A DNA stretch of 64,000 nt from Candidatus Acetatifactor stercoripullorum (GTDB lineage Bacteria > Bacillota > Clostridia > Lachnospirales > Lachnospiraceae). The stretch lies in assembly GCA_019114005.1 (NCBI GenBank), contig DXGH01000050.1, forward strand, positions 23,119-87,118. The letters run 5' to 3'. The notes below the pieces were generated by a model. The model saw only the letters and a list, made by a program, of their open reading frames with translations, was not told where the DNA came from and made no database searches. Of the stretch, positions 22,468 through 32,048 are shown in pieces (the first letter of the stretch is position 1; every line of letters begins with the position of its first letter). The position numbers and the translations under genes are program-made.

Positions 22468-23307
22468 TTATTTTGCTGACCGTTTCAGGCCATAGCTTCC
22501 TCCAAGGCAAATTACAGCTGCAGCAGCAAGCCACAGAATAAGATTGCTTTCCCCTGTTTTGGGAACATCGTCATACTCGTCTGCATCAGAGGACTGTGAA
22601 GCTTGAGTGGTCTGGGCAGAAGTTTGTGAGCTGGACTCCTGTGCCGGTGCGGTGCTCTGCTGCGCGGTGCCGGAAGCAGTATCGGAAGGAGTGGTGCTGT
22701 AATCCGACTCCTCTGTTTTTACGGTACCGTTTGAAATCACCAGTTTTCCTGCCGCTACATTATAAAAATCATAATAGGTGGTGGTGTTATCCTTTCCGAT
22801 CAGATGCCCTACGGTGCCCGCAACGGTTACGTTAGCGTTGATATCGGAGGAACCCAGAATCTGCAGAGTGGAAATACTGTTGTTAAAGGTAACGCTGGAG
22901 GTGTCATATACATAAGCGTTTGTGATATCTCCGTTAACAGCCGCAACACTGCTTCCCAGCACATAGCAGCTGTCGATTCCGTTTGTGGTCACTACCACAG
23001 TGGATGCGTTGTTCAGGGTCAGATTGCCCAGGCGCGCATTGAGTGTGACATTGAGCGTACCTGTGCCGTCGATGACCACCGTATCTCCATCCTTGATATC
23101 CTGCTGCATATAGTAGAGCTCCCGATGCTCTGCATTGTCATCCCAGGAAGAACCTCTCTGGAATCTCCATTCGTTGTCGCCGGCCACGTACCTTACATAG
23201 TAGGCTGCAGGCTCCTCCGCAGAAGCGGTAAGCACATTGCCGCCGGGAACCATCACAAGCAGGGCTGCAGCAGCCACAAGAGAAATAAATTTTTTCAGTT
23301 TTTTCAT
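22468..23307 (-). CDS. Sortase-anchored surface protein
   Basis: A 279-residue secreted wall protein. Signal peptide at 1-31 (MKKLKKFISLVAAAALLVMV, cleavage after ASA). The middle (about 60-195) is made of short beta-rich, Asn/Thr/Val repeats (LNARLGNLTLNN, VLGSSVAAVNGDI, LQILGSSDINANV) that suggest a beta-helix. A Ser/Thr/Gln-rich spacer precedes a sorting signal: VPKTGE, a hydrophobic helix (LILWLAAAAVICLGGSYGL) and a basic tail. ATG 23307 replaces an upstream start because it begins the signal peptide. It lies directly downstream of a class B-type sortase on the same strand, its likely anchoring enzyme. Confidence 0.88.
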   Translation of the reverse strand: MKKLKKFISLVAAAALLVMVPGGNVLTASAEEPAAYYVRYVAGDNEWRFQRGSSWDDNAEHRELYYMQQDIKDGDTVVIDGTGTLNVTLNARLGNLTLNNASTVVVTTNGIDSCYVLGSSVAAVNGDITNAYVYDTSSVTFNNSISTLQILGSSDINANVTVAGTVGHLIGKDNTTTYYDFYNVAAGKLVISNGTVKTEESDYSTTPSDTASGTAQQSTAPAQESSSQTSAQTTQASQSSDADEYDDVPKTGESNLILWLAAAAVICLGGSYGLKRSAK

Positions 23308-23357
23308 AGTTTGTCCTCCTGACACAAAAATTGTTTTTTATTTTGAACCTTTTGGGT

Positions 23358-24263
23358 CTATTGGGTCAAAGGCAGATAGCTGTCTCCCTGTGCCGTTTCC
23401 TTGGCCACGACCACGAACCGCCCCTGCTCCACATGATAGACGCATGTGGAGAGCGTCAGGAAACGGTCGCCGAACTGGGCGCTGACCCCGGTGTCATACA
23501 GTGATAATGCCATAATGTTTTCATAAAAGTCATCAAATTCTTCCTGGGTGTCGGCCTGGAAAAACTGATAAAACTTAAATACCTGATCCGTCTTTTTATA
23601 GACCTGTGAACGAAACACGGCGATGACCTCATAGATACGTTCACAGTCCTCTGTATACAAAAGAATCTGGCTGTGCTCTTTACAGTAGTCGGGGTCCTCG
23701 TAATCTGTCAGGTTGCCGAACATTTCGCCGGAGCGCATATTGTGGCCGTGTATGATCAGATTTGTGGTCAATGGATCCAGGCTGCTGTCAGTGTCCAGAA
23801 TCAGACTGCCGTTTTGATTGTCATTTCCCTCAAAATCCCGGTAGAGATAATAATTTTCGTCCCGGGGTGTCCACATTACCGGATAATCTATATTGGTGCC
23901 AGGTATCTGCAGCCACGCAGCCATATCCTCATTTGCGAGAAAGCTGTCGCGGTAGGGATTCACAACGGCTGCCGGAGCCTCCGTGGCGTCCCCGGAAGCA
24001 TTTTCCTGTGCGGCTGTCTGCGTCTCCTCGGGCAGAACATCTTCATCGGAGGCGCTTTCATTCTGGGATGGGGCATCGTCCGGGCTGCTCTCTTCCCTGC
24101 TCCCATCCTCTATGGCCTGGGCCGAGAGGCGGTAGGCCTCCAGCGTATCCCTGGCCTGCTTGTCCGAAATGGCATTTCCCACAAGGAGCACACAGACCGC
24201 TGTCAGGCATCCGGCCCCGATTACGCCCAGTAAAAGGGCAAAAATTCGTCTTGGTGTTTTCAT
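23358..24263 (-). CDS. Class B sortase
   Basis: A 301-residue membrane transpeptidase that links surface proteins to peptidoglycan. An N-terminal membrane helix (MKTPRRIFALLLGVIGAGC...) is followed by an acidic linker and the sortase fold. The active-site residues are visible: His in IIHGHNM, Cys in TLSTCVYH and Arg in GRFVVVAKE. The spacing and the TLSTC motif fit the class B family. It sits upstream of a gene for a protein with a VPKTG signal, and divergently from cwlD with a 91-bp shared promoter region. ATG 24263 is chosen as the start of the membrane anchor. Confidence 0.92.
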   Translation of the reverse strand: MKTPRRIFALLLGVIGAGCLTAVCVLLVGNAISDKQARDTLEAYRLSAQAIEDGSREESSPDDAPSQNESASDEDVLPEETQTAAQENASGDATEAPAAVVNPYRDSFLANEDMAAWLQIPGTNIDYPVMWTPRDENYYLYRDFEGNDNQNGSLILDTDSSLDPLTTNLIIHGHNMRSGEMFGNLTDYEDPDYCKEHSQILLYTEDCERIYEVIAVFRSQVYKKTDQVFKFYQFFQADTQEEFDDFYENIMALSLYDTGVSAQFGDRFLTLSTCVYHVEQGRFVVVAKETAQGDSYLPLTQ

Positions 24264-24354
24264 GCTCTTATTATACGCTAAAAAATATGGGGAATGCAAC
24301 TGTTTTACTGAAAAACGGCATATATATGGTACAAAAGAATTGGGAAGAAAATCT

Positions 24355-25059
24355 ATGAGTGATTTTCAAAATAAGCTTTTATCACTGATCATGGGGGTTA
24401 TGCTTTTGGTGTCTATGCTTTTTGTGGGAAGGGAGGCGGCCCGGTATGTGACAGGACAAAATGTAAAGGTGCAAAAAGATGGGCCCTGTGTGGTGATCGA
24501 CGCCGGACATGGGGGAGACGATCCGGGCAAGGTTGGGATCAACGGGGCTCAGGAAAAGGACATCAATCTGCAGATTGCCTTGCTTGTAAAGACATTTTTG
24601 GAGCAAAACGGCGTAAATGTGGTGATGACCAGGGAGGACGAGGATGGACTCTACGACCGCAGTGCATCCAATAAGAAGGTTCAGGACATGAAAAACAGAA
24701 TTGCCCTGATCGAGGAGACTGCTCCGGATATTGTGGTGAGCATCCACCAAAACAGTTACCCGGAGGAATACGTTCACGGGGCTCAGGTATTTTATTATGA
24801 TGGGAGCAGCCAGGGAAAGGAGCTGGCCGAAGTTTTGCAAAGGCAGCTGATTGAAAGGGCGGACCCGGACAATACCAGGCAGGTCAAGGCAAATGACAGC
24901 TATTATCTCTTAAAAAAGACATCTGTGCCCATCGTGATTGTAGAGTGCGGTTTTTTGTCCAATCAAGCGGAGGCCGAAAAGCTGTGCACGCCGGAGTATC
25001 AGGAGCGGATCGCCTGGGCCGTCCATATGGGGATATTGGAGTACTTAAACGGGATCTGA
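24355..25059 (+). CDS. cwlD: N-acetylmuramoyl-L-alanine amidase CwlD
   Basis: A 234-residue amidase. Signal anchor at 8-30, then the Amidase_3 domain with zinc ligands and catalytic residues in VIDAGHGGDDPG, EKDINLQIALL, VSIHQNS and VIVECGFLSN. In sporulating Firmicutes CwlD removes the stem peptide to start muramic lactam formation in the spore cortex. ATG 24355 lies after GGAAGAAAA. Family length and the single membrane anchor match. It is divergent from the sortase gene and followed by tsaC. Confidence 0.9.
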   Translation: MSDFQNKLLSLIMGVMLLVSMLFVGREAARYVTGQNVKVQKDGPCVVIDAGHGGDDPGKVGINGAQEKDINLQIALLVKTFLEQNGVNVVMTREDEDGLYDRSASNKKVQDMKNRIALIEETAPDIVVSIHQNSYPEEYVHGAQVFYYDGSSQGKELAEVLQRQLIERADPDNTRQVKANDSYYLLKKTSVPIVIVECGFLSNQAEAEKLCTPEYQERIAWAVHMGILEYLNGI

Positions 25060-25159
25060 CCTGAAAAACAGATAGGTTTGTCAAACATTTCTTTTCCTTT
25101 TCTGTAATCTGTGATATACTACCCTTGAATATGTGATTTTTCCGGAAAAGAGTCATAAG

Positions 25160-26245
25160 ATGGAGACAAAAATTGTAAAACTGGAATGTGGGGACGGCAT
25201 TTTGTCCCCGGAGGACAAGGCGGCGCTGAAAGAGGCCGGAGAGGTGCTGAAAAAGGGCGGTCTGGTGGCTTTTCCCACGGAGACGGTATACGGTCTTGGA
25301 GGGGATGCGTTCAATAAGGCATCCTCTCAAAAGATATATGCGGCCAAGGGCAGGCCCTCGGACAACCCGTTGATCGTGCATATCTGCAGGTTTGAGGATA
25401 TTTATCAGATCGCTTCTTGGGTGCCCGGGGAGGCGGAGAGGATTGCAAGGGCTTTCTGGCCGGGGCCTTTGACCATGATACTTCCCAAGTCTGATCTGGT
25501 GCCCAGGGAGACCACGGGGGGATTGGATACGGTGGCTGTGCGTATGCCTTCCCATCCGGCGGCCAGAGAGCTGATCGCCTGTGCCGGAGGATTTGTGGCG
25601 GCACCCAGCGCCAACACATCGGGAAAGCCAAGTCCTGCTGCGGCGCAGTACGTTGTGGAGGATATGCTGGGGAAAATAGATATGATTGTGGACGGCGGCC
25701 AGGTTGGAATCGGTCTGGAATCCACGATAATCGACCTGACGGTTTCACCGCCCCAGATACTCCGACCGGGATACGTGACCAGGGAAATGCTGGAAAAGGT
25801 ATTGGGAACGGTGGAGGAGGACGCCGTCTTGCTGTCTGGGGACAGCAAAAAGCCTCCAAGAGCGCCCGGGATGAAATATCGGCATTATGCGCCAAGGGGC
25901 GAGCTGACCATTGTGCAAGGGCCTCAGGAAGAGGTGGTGCGCTACATCAATTCCCGGGCGGCCAAAGAGAAGGCAGAGGGAGAGAAGGTAGGAGTGATTG
26001 CAACGAAAGAAGCTCTTTCCCTTTACCGGGCAGATGTGGTCAAAAGTGTGGGCAGCAGAAGGGATGAGGAGGAAATTGCCAGACATCTCTACAATATACT
26101 GCGGGAATTTGACAGGGAAGCGGTTACTAAAATTTATTCCGAGGGCTTTTCCAGCCGGGGATTTGGACAAGCTATTATGAACCGGCTTTTGAAGGCGGCA
26201 GGCTACAGAGTGGTAGAGTTAAAGGAGGGTACGGAAAACATATGA
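25160..26245 (+). CDS. tsaC: L-threonylcarbamoyladenylate synthase
   Basis: A 361-residue enzyme that makes threonylcarbamoyl-AMP from threonine, bicarbonate and ATP for t6A modification of ANN-decoding tRNAs. It is the long Sua5/YwlC form: YrdC domain at 20-210 (FPTETVYGLG, KGRPSDNPLIVH, RMPSHPAARELI, APSANTSGKPSP) plus the C-terminal Sua5 domain (PGMKYRHYAP...). ATG 25160 is chosen over an upstream in-frame ATT-region start. The stop overlaps the rpiB start by four bases, so the two are coupled. Next in the chain are upp and dCMP deaminase, a nucleotide and tRNA housekeeping group. Confidence 0.94.
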   Translation: METKIVKLECGDGILSPEDKAALKEAGEVLKKGGLVAFPTETVYGLGGDAFNKASSQKIYAAKGRPSDNPLIVHICRFEDIYQIASWVPGEAERIARAFWPGPLTMILPKSDLVPRETTGGLDTVAVRMPSHPAARELIACAGGFVAAPSANTSGKPSPAAAQYVVEDMLGKIDMIVDGGQVGIGLESTIIDLTVSPPQILRPGYVTREMLEKVLGTVEEDAVLLSGDSKKPPRAPGMKYRHYAPRGELTIVQGPQEEVVRYINSRAAKEKAEGEKVGVIATKEALSLYRADVVKSVGSRRDEEEIARHLYNILREFDREAVTKIYSEGFSSRGFGQAIMNRLLKAAGYRVVELKEGTENI

Positions 26246-26673
26246 TCGCACTGGGAAGTGACCATGGTGGGTATGAATTGAAGCAAAAGGTGATTCGATA
26301 TCTGGAAGAGCATAACATTCCTTATCAGGATATGGGATGCGGCAGCAGTGAAAGCTGCGATTATCCGGTGTTCGGGCATGCGGCGGCAAAGGCGGTGGCC
26401 TCCGGGCAGTGCGATAAGGGCATTGTAATCTGCACTACGGGCATCGGTATCAGCATTTCCGCCAATAAGGTGAAGGGGATTCGCTGCGCATTGTGTGCGG
26501 ACAGTCTCTCAGCAAAGCTTACGCGGCTGCACAATGATGCAAATATGCTTGCCATGGGCGCGGGCATTGTGGGAGAGAACCTTGCGCTGGAAATTGTAGA
26601 TACATTTTTAAACACACCCTTTTCCGGTGAAGAAAGGCATCGAAGAAGAGTGGAACAGATCGAAAAAATTTAA
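26242..26673 (+). CDS. rpiB: Ribose-5-phosphate isomerase B
   Basis: A 143-residue RpiB/LacAB-family isomerase interconverting ribose 5-phosphate and ribulose 5-phosphate in the pentose phosphate pathway. Motifs: MIALGSDHGGYELKQ, CGSSESCDYPVF, the active Cys in ICTTGIGISI, and ANMLAMGAGIVGEN. Full family length. ATG 26242 overlaps the end of tsaC (ATGA). It supplies ribose phosphate for nucleotide synthesis, matching its upp and dCMP deaminase neighbours. Confidence 0.96.
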   Translation: MIALGSDHGGYELKQKVIRYLEEHNIPYQDMGCGSSESCDYPVFGHAAAKAVASGQCDKGIVICTTGIGISISANKVKGIRCALCADSLSAKLTRLHNDANMLAMGAGIVGENLALEIVDTFLNTPFSGEERHRRRVEQIEKI

Positions 26674-26725
26674 CAAAGAGAAAATTGATTACAAAGCCGC
26701 TTGCGCGGCAGAATGAGAGGGAAAA

Positions 26726-27355
26726 ATGGGTAACGTAATTATCATGGATCATCCGCTGATTCAGCACAAGATCGGGCTGATTCGCAGAAAGGAAACGGGA
26801 ACCAAGGATTTCAGGCAGACCATCGGCGAGATTGCCATGCTGATCTGTTATGAAGCCACCAGAAATCTGCAGCTGGATGATGTGGAGATAGAGACTCCCA
26901 TCTGCAAAACAAGGGTTAAGGCTTTAAAAGGAAAGAAAATGGCCATTGTGCCCATCCTGAGAGCGGGGCTTGGCATGGTGGACGGAATGCTTCAGATGAT
27001 TCCGGCGGCAAAGGTGGGGCATATCGGTCTTTACAGAGATCCACAGACCCTTAAGCCTGTAGAATATTACTGCAAGCTTCCTGCGGACTGCGCAGAGAGA
27101 GAGGTTTTTGTTGTGGATCCCATGCTGGCTACCGGCGGTTCCTCCGTGGCTGCAATTCAGATGCTGAAGGACAGAGGCTGCAGGAATATTCATTTTATGT
27201 GTATTATTGCAGCGCCTGAGGGTGTGAAGGCTATGCGGGAGGCCCACCCTGATGTGGATATTTATATCGGAGCCATGGATGAGAAATTGAACGATCACGG
27301 CTATATTGTTCCCGGACTTGGAGATGCCGGTGACAGAATTTTCGGCACCAAATAA
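26726..27355 (+). CDS. upp: Uracil phosphoribosyltransferase
   Basis: A 209-residue enzyme converting uracil and PRPP to UMP in pyrimidine salvage. Typical start ([18 protein letters not shown]), PRPP loop [16 protein letters not shown] and the C-terminal uracil-binding region [15 protein letters not shown]. The length is normal. It lies 52 bp after rpiB with GAGAGGGAAAA upstream of the ATG and 13 bp before the dCMP deaminase gene. No PyrR attenuator is visible in the short gap. Confidence 0.97.
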   Translation: MGNVIIMDHPLIQHKIGLIRRKETGTKDFRQTIGEIAMLICYEATRNLQLDDVEIETPICKTRVKALKGKKMAIVPILRAGLGMVDGMLQMIPAAKVGHIGLYRDPQTLKPVEYYCKLPADCAEREVFVVDPMLATGGSSVAAIQMLKDRGCRNIHFMCIIAAPEGVKAMREAHPDVDIYIGAMDEKLNDHGYIVPGLGDAGDRIFGTK

Positions 27356-27368
27356 CAGAGGAAGGCAT

Positions 27369-27854
27369 ATGAGCGCAAAAAGAAAAGATTATATTACCTG
27401 GGACGAGTATTTTATGGGTGTTGCGCATCTTTCGGGCATGCGCTCAAAGGACCCCAACACCCAGGTGGGCGCCTGTATCGTCAGCAGCGATAACAAAATA
27501 TTGTCCATGGGCTATAACGGATTTCCGTCTGGCTGCTCGGATGATGATTTTCCCTGGGAGCGGGAGGGGGAGGAGCTGGATACGAAGTATCCTTTTGTGA
27601 CCCACAGCGAGCTGAACGCCATATTAAATTACAGGGGCGGCTCCCTTGAGGGGACAAAGCTGTACGTATCCTTGTTTCCCTGTAACGAATGCGCAAAGGC
27701 TATTATCCAGGCGGGCATAAAGACGGTTGTCTATGACAGTGACAAGTATGAGGGAAGCCCTTCCAACAGGGCGTCCAAGCGGATGTTCGACGCTGCGGGG
27801 GTTGCTTATTATCCGTATCATAAATCAGGAAGACAGATTCATATTGAAGTATAG
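27369..27854 (+). CDS. dCMP deaminase
   Basis: A 161-residue zinc deaminase converting dCMP to dUMP (ComEB type). Zinc-site motifs: THSELNAIL with the ligand His and proton-shuttle Glu, and SLFPCNECAKAII with the two Cys ligands. A further Cys/His-bearing loop is in GFPSGCSDDDFPW. ATG 27369 has GAGGAAGG upstream; a longer upstream frame has no similarity. It follows upp closely, forming a pyrimidine salvage pair. Confidence 0.93.
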   Translation: MSAKRKDYITWDEYFMGVAHLSGMRSKDPNTQVGACIVSSDNKILSMGYNGFPSGCSDDDFPWEREGEELDTKYPFVTHSELNAILNYRGGSLEGTKLYVSLFPCNECAKAIIQAGIKTVVYDSDKYEGSPSNRASKRMFDAAGVAYYPYHKSGRQIHIEV

Positions 27855-27875
27855 AAAGGCGAGGTTACCAAAGAA

Positions 27876-29042
27876 TTGAAGGGCTTTAGAAGGCTTGCTG
27901 CGATCCTGGTAATTGTGCTGCTGGCACAGACCTTTCGCGCCGATGGGGACGGGGCCATGGTGAGCGCGTCCACCACACAGCAGCAGATACAGCAGAAGGA
28001 AGAGGAAAAGGAAGCGCTGGAGAATGAACTGAATCAGACCCAGCAGGATCTTGAGGGCTTGCGGGAGGAGCACAGCTCTCTTCAGGGAGAGCTGAACAAT
28101 CTGAATACACAGCTGTCTGAAGTCAGCCAGAATCTGGAAGAGCTGGAAAGCCAGATTTCAGAGAAGGAGCAGGATATTTTGGAGGCACAGGAGGCGCTTG
28201 CACAGGCGCAGGAGAAGGAAGCCTGGCAGTATGAACTTATGGTGACCCGTATCCGCTATACCTATGAGCACAATGAAACGGATATACTCAATGCCATCCT
28301 GCGCATGGGAAGCTTTGCGGATATGCTCAATGCGGCCGGCTACTTTGAGAAAATAGCGGCCTATGATCAGGACCTCATGGCGGAATATACCCAGAACCGC
28401 CAGCTCATTGAAGAGGAGGAGGCAAGGCTTCAGTCTGACCGGGCCGAGCTTGAGAATCTGAAAACCCAGGCAGAGGCGGAGAAAAGCAAGGTTTCCGGCC
28501 TGATCAGCCAGACCTCCAATTCCATTACCCAGTATGCGGATCAGATATCCGACGCAGAAGCAGCGGCGCTGGCCTATGAGGCGGAAATCAAGCAGAGGGA
28601 AGAGGACCTGGACTACTTAAGAAAGAAGCTTCAGGAAGAGCTGGCCATGTCACAGGCTGCTGCAAATGCTACCTGGCGGGATATATCGGAGGTAACCTTT
28701 GAGGAGGGGGACAGATATCTTCTTGCAAACCTGATCTACTGCGAAGCGGGAGGAGAGCCCTACGAGGGACAGCTTGCGGTGGGAAGCGTGGTGGTAAACA
28801 GAGTGCTGAGCGCTCTGTATCCGGATACCATTGTAGGAGTGATCTACCAGAGCGGACAATTTTCTCCGGTAGCCAGCGGACGTCTTGAGCTTGCCCTTGC
28901 CTCCAACAAGGCCACCGAGAGCTGCTACCGGGCTGCCGACGAGGCCATGTCCGGTGTGACCAATGTGGGAAACTGTGTGTACTTTCGGACGCCGGTGGAA
29001 GGCTTAAGCGGCATTAATATAGGCGGGCATGTGTTTTATTAA
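27876..29042 (+). CDS. Secreted cell-wall hydrolase with coiled-coil domain (SleB-type)
   Basis: A 388-residue exported protein. A signal peptide begins [17 protein letters not shown]; the start appears to be TTG 27876 with AGGCGAGG upstream. Residues about 35-260 form a long PcsB-like coiled coil (Gln/Glu/Leu-rich). The C-terminal 120 residues are a hydrolase_2/SleB-type domain: [30 protein letters not shown] with the catalytic Glu, and [13 protein letters not shown]. SleB-like enzymes are lytic transglycosylases acting on cortex or vegetative peptidoglycan. A terminator follows 48 bp downstream. Confidence 0.88.
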   Translation: MKGFRRLAAILVIVLLAQTFRADGDGAMVSASTTQQQIQQKEEEKEALENELNQTQQDLEGLREEHSSLQGELNNLNTQLSEVSQNLEELESQISEKEQDILEAQEALAQAQEKEAWQYELMVTRIRYTYEHNETDILNAILRMGSFADMLNAAGYFEKIAAYDQDLMAEYTQNRQLIEEEEARLQSDRAELENLKTQAEAEKSKVSGLISQTSNSITQYADQISDAEAAALAYEAEIKQREEDLDYLRKKLQEELAMSQAAANATWRDISEVTFEEGDRYLLANLIYCEAGGEPYEGQLAVGSVVVNRVLSALYPDTIVGVIYQSGQFSPVASGRLELALASNKATESCYRAADEAMSGVTNVGNCVYFRTPVEGLSGINIGGHVFY

Positions 29043-29090
29043 GGGCCGGCAGGTGTGATCCAGCTTCGCCGGACATACGGCATAAAAAAT

Positions 29091-29114
29091 GGGACTGTAA
29101 GAAATTACAGTCCC
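29091..29114. terminator. Bidirectional terminator, cell-wall hydrolase and DUF402 gene
   Basis: GGGACTGTAA (29091-29100) pairs with TTACAGTCCC (29105-29114) around GAAA. A run of A lies on the left, T on the minus strand. The stop codon of the converging DUF402 gene is within the right arm. Confidence 0.85.
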
Positions 29115-29584
29115 AAATCATTGAAAGCGCTCTGCAGACGGTCAAATTTATCCCTGTAAATCAGGGAGAGAAGATAATGAAGCCTTCTTAAGCAGCAGGA
29201 CATAAGCCCGGGGGTGATCAGCCCCTTGTCCAAAGCATCCGCCAGCTCGTCCAGATCCGCTACCTGCATTTCTCCGCCGGGGTGAAGAATCACATCGGCC
29301 AGCAGATCCGTCACTGTGAGCGTGTTTTTTTCCCGGTCAAATTCATAATCCACGATGTCACAATACCAGTAGTGCAGGGAATTGTCCTCTCTGTAGAATT
29401 TGCTGACCTTGACGCCCTTTTTCAGATAATAGCAGGAACAGCCGTGGCTGAAGCCTGTCTTGGGCTTTAAGGTGTTCCATTTTGTGACAATTATGTCATC
29501 GTCAGCCTTGACGATGACATCGTCCTTTAAAAGCACAATTTCCTGTGGGATAATTCGTTTCCGATAAATTTTTAAAGGTTCCAT
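29105..29584 (-). CDS. DUF402-domain protein
   Basis: A 159-residue protein of the DUF402 family, which shares its fold with FomD-type nucleoside diphosphate-binding proteins; many members are annotated as nucleoside phosphate hydrolases. Visible blocks: NTLKPKTGFSHGCSCYYLKKG, YCDIVDYEFDREKNTLTVTDLLADVILHPGG with conserved acidic metal ligands. ATG 29584 is the first sensible start, four to five bases from a GGA stretch. It follows the acetyltransferase gene on the same strand by 13 bp. Substrate unknown. Confidence 0.78.
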   Translation of the reverse strand: MEPLKIYRKRIIPQEIVLLKDDVIVKADDDIIVTKWNTLKPKTGFSHGCSCYYLKKGVKVSKFYREDNSLHYWYCDIVDYEFDREKNTLTVTDLLADVILHPGGEMQVADLDELADALDKGLITPGLMSCCLRRLHYLLSLIYRDKFDRLQSAFNDLGL

Positions 29585-29597
29585 TTGTCGTATCCTT

Positions 29598-30134
29598 TCA
29601 TAGCTGGGAGAAGGGAAGAAAGGGCTTAGGAGGAATCTGTCTGGGGAACAGCTCCTTTTCCATCCACACCATGTCCTGCCATTTTCCTGCCTTGTAGCCG
29701 GAGGCGGTAAAATGCGCAGCCATATGATATCCAAAGCTTTCGTGGAAGGCAATGCTTTCCGGGTGGGGGTAGGAGATGCAGGCGCAGAGGTTACAGACAT
29801 GCTGGGCAAAGAGCAGTCTTTCCAATTCTGTATACAGCGCCCGGCCAACTCCATTTCTTCGGTAGTTTTGCCGTACGTAGATGGAGGTTTCTGCAGACCA
29901 GGCGTAAGCAGCCCGGTCCTTGAAGGCGGAGGCATAAGCGTACCCGAGCAGCCTGCCGTCGGCTTCTGCCACCAGATAAGGGTAATTTTCCAAAGTACGG
30001 CAGATCCGCTCTTTGAATTCCCCGGGGGAGGGAACCTGGTATTCAAAGGTAATCATAGTGTTTTCCACATAGGGTGCATAAATTTCCAATAACCCGGGAG
30101 CATCCTCGGCACAGGCGGTGCGGATATGCAGCAT
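29598..30134 (-). CDS. GNAT N-acetyltransferase, phosphinothricin-acetyltransferase-like
   Basis: A 178-residue enzyme resembling the PAT/YwnH group that acetylates methionine sulfone, phosphinothricin or related amino acid analogues: IRTACAEDAPGLLEIYAPYVENTMITFEY at the start, SIYVRQNYRRNGVGRALYTEL as the acetyl-CoA loop, and FHESFGYHMAAHF near the end. Real substrate unknown. The ATG at 30134 follows AAGGAGTAAT. It precedes the DUF402 gene by 13 bp and is divergent from the ATP synthase operon. Confidence 0.88.
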   Translation of the reverse strand: MLHIRTACAEDAPGLLEIYAPYVENTMITFEYQVPSPGEFKERICRTLENYPYLVAEADGRLLGYAYASAFKDRAAYAWSAETSIYVRQNYRRNGVGRALYTELERLLFAQHVCNLCACISYPHPESIAFHESFGYHMAAHFTASGYKAGKWQDMVWMEKELFPRQIPPKPFLPFSQL

Positions 30135-30309
30135 GATATTACTCCTTTTGCGTTTGTCGTAATCTCTTACATTGCTTTGTACAAATCTTACTTCCTGAAA
30201 ACAGGAAAGTCAACGAGAAACTGATTATTTTTTTAATTCTCATCCCTTTGCTGGACTTTTTCGGAAAAATTGGGTATAATTTACTATAGATTTTGCTTTG
30301 GGGGCCCCT

Positions 30310-30582
30310 ATGAAACCAAAAAGGCATTACAATAAAAGCGTATATCGTTCTCTCGCCCTCGTGATGCAGCTGGGATTTGATATGCTGGTTCCCATCTGCC
30401 TGATGACGGCCTTTGGGATTTTTCTGGACAGAAAGCTCGGAACCTCATTTCTTGTGATTCTGCTGTTCTTTGCAGGAGCCCTGGCAGGAGCCCAGAATAT
30501 ATACCGGCTGGCAAGAAAGATCATGGAGACGGATGAGAACCATGAAAAAAAGGAGCGGGAAAAGAAAGATGAAGATAAATAG
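30310..30582 (+). CDS. AtpZ/AtpI-like small membrane protein
   Basis: A 90-residue protein with two membrane helices (YRSLALVMQLGFDMLVPICLMTAFGIFLD and SFLVILLFFAGALAGAQNIYRL) and a charged C-terminal tail, the layout of AtpZ/AtpI-type proteins that precede F-ATPase operons and are implicated in c-ring assembly or cation handling. ATG 30310 with an upstream GGGGG. It overlaps the next gene by 14 bp and is the first gene of the ATP synthase operon. Confidence 0.8.
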   Translation: MKPKRHYNKSVYRSLALVMQLGFDMLVPICLMTAFGIFLDRKLGTSFLVILLFFAGALAGAQNIYRLARKIMETDENHEKKEREKKDEDK

Positions 30583-30964
30583 AACCCTTGCGGAAATGCT
30601 GGCCGGCATTTTCTTTCTTGGAATCGTCTGCCAGATCATAGGAGCCTTTGTGGTGTCAGATCAGCTGCTTTATGCAAAAAGCCTGTGGTTTGGGATACTG
30701 CTTGCGGGGGCCAGCGCCGTTCATATGTATCGTTCTCTGGATCGGGCGCTGGATTTAGGCAAAGACGCGTCAAAGATAATTTTCCGGGCCTATCTTATCC
30801 GGTATGTATTAATCTTTGCGATTCTGCTTATCATTATGACAACGGGGGTGCTGCAGCCTCTGGTGGTCTTTATGGCTTATATGAGTTTGAAGGTAGCGGC
30901 CTTTTTACAGCCGGTTACTCATAAATTATGGTGTAAGCTGGAGAGTTTGAAAAAGGGGAGGTGA
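30569..30964 (+). CDS. ATP synthase subunit I-like protein
   Basis: About 131 residues with four predicted membrane helices (LAEMLAGIFFLGIVCQIIGAF, SLWFGILLAGASAVHMY, RYVLIFAILLIIMTTG, LVVFMAYMSLKVAAFL), resembling AtpI, the c-ring assembly factor. ATG 30569 overlaps the previous gene; an in-frame ATG at 30542 is an alternative. It ends four bases before atpB. Sequence conservation in this family is low, so the assignment relies on topology and position. Confidence 0.75.
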   Translation: MKINRTLAEMLAGIFFLGIVCQIIGAFVVSDQLLYAKSLWFGILLAGASAVHMYRSLDRALDLGKDASKIIFRAYLIRYVLIFAILLIIMTTGVLQPLVVFMAYMSLKVAAFLQPVTHKLWCKLESLKKGR

Positions 30965-30968
30965 GAAT

Positions 30969-31700
30969 ATGAGATATGGAATTCTGTTGTCCGGCGGCTC
31001 TGATATTGACTTTATGATACACGGAGTATTTCAGTATTCCTTTTTTGGGCACCAGGTGTGGATTACCACCACTCATGTGTGCCTTTTGATTGTAATACTT
31101 CTTATTCTGGGATTTGCCATTGCGGCAAACCGGGCGATGGCAAAGGCGAAGGAGATTCCCGATGGTTTTCAGAATGTGGTGGAGCTGATTGTGGAAAAGC
31201 TGGACGGTGTTGTGGATGGCCCTCTTGGGAAAAGCGCGCCAAAATTTTATAATTATATCGGTACTGTCTTTATTTTTATTCTGATCAGCAATTTCTCGGG
31301 TCTGCTGGGCCTAAGACCGCCCACTGCGGATTACGGGGTCACGCTTCCCCTCGCTCTTTTGTCCTTTGTGATCATTCGATACAATCAATTCACATGCCAG
31401 TCTCCAAAGGAAATATGGGATGGGCTATGCTACCCGCTGCCCCGCTGGCTGCCCTTGTGGATGCCCATCAATTTGATCGGCATTATCGCCGTGCCGATCT
31501 CTTTGTCGCTGCGTCTGTTTGCCAACATTCTTTCCGGCACCGTTATGATGGCGCTGGTTTATGGGCTGCTTGGCTGGATTGCAACTGCCTGGCCGGCGGC
31601 GCTGCATGTATATTTTGATCTGTTTTCCGGTTCTATTCAAACCTACGTTTTCTGTATGCTTACAATGACATATATTGCAGATGCAAGGGGAGAAAGCTGA
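30969..31700 (+). CDS. atpB: ATP synthase F0 subunit a
   Basis: A 243-residue, multi-helix membrane subunit that forms the ion half-channels with the c ring. The key segment is near the C-terminus: ISLSLRLFANILSGTVMM with the essential Arg in LRLFANI. It lacks any signal peptide and has six or so hydrophobic stretches. GGGGAGGTGAG precedes ATG 30969. Operon order a-c-b-delta-alpha-gamma-beta-epsilon is standard. Confidence 0.96.
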   Translation: MRYGILLSGGSDIDFMIHGVFQYSFFGHQVWITTTHVCLLIVILLILGFAIAANRAMAKAKEIPDGFQNVVELIVEKLDGVVDGPLGKSAPKFYNYIGTVFIFILISNFSGLLGLRPPTADYGVTLPLALLSFVIIRYNQFTCQSPKEIWDGLCYPLPRWLPLWMPINLIGIIAVPISLSLRLFANILSGTVMMALVYGLLGWIATAWPAALHVYFDLFSGSIQTYVFCMLTMTYIADARGES

Positions 31701-31707
31701 TCATTAA

Positions 31708-31998
<291 letters not shown>

Positions 31999-32048
31999 AA
32001 GCCCCGTGAATAAAGGTCTATTGCTTCAATAGAAGAAAGGAGGCAAAC

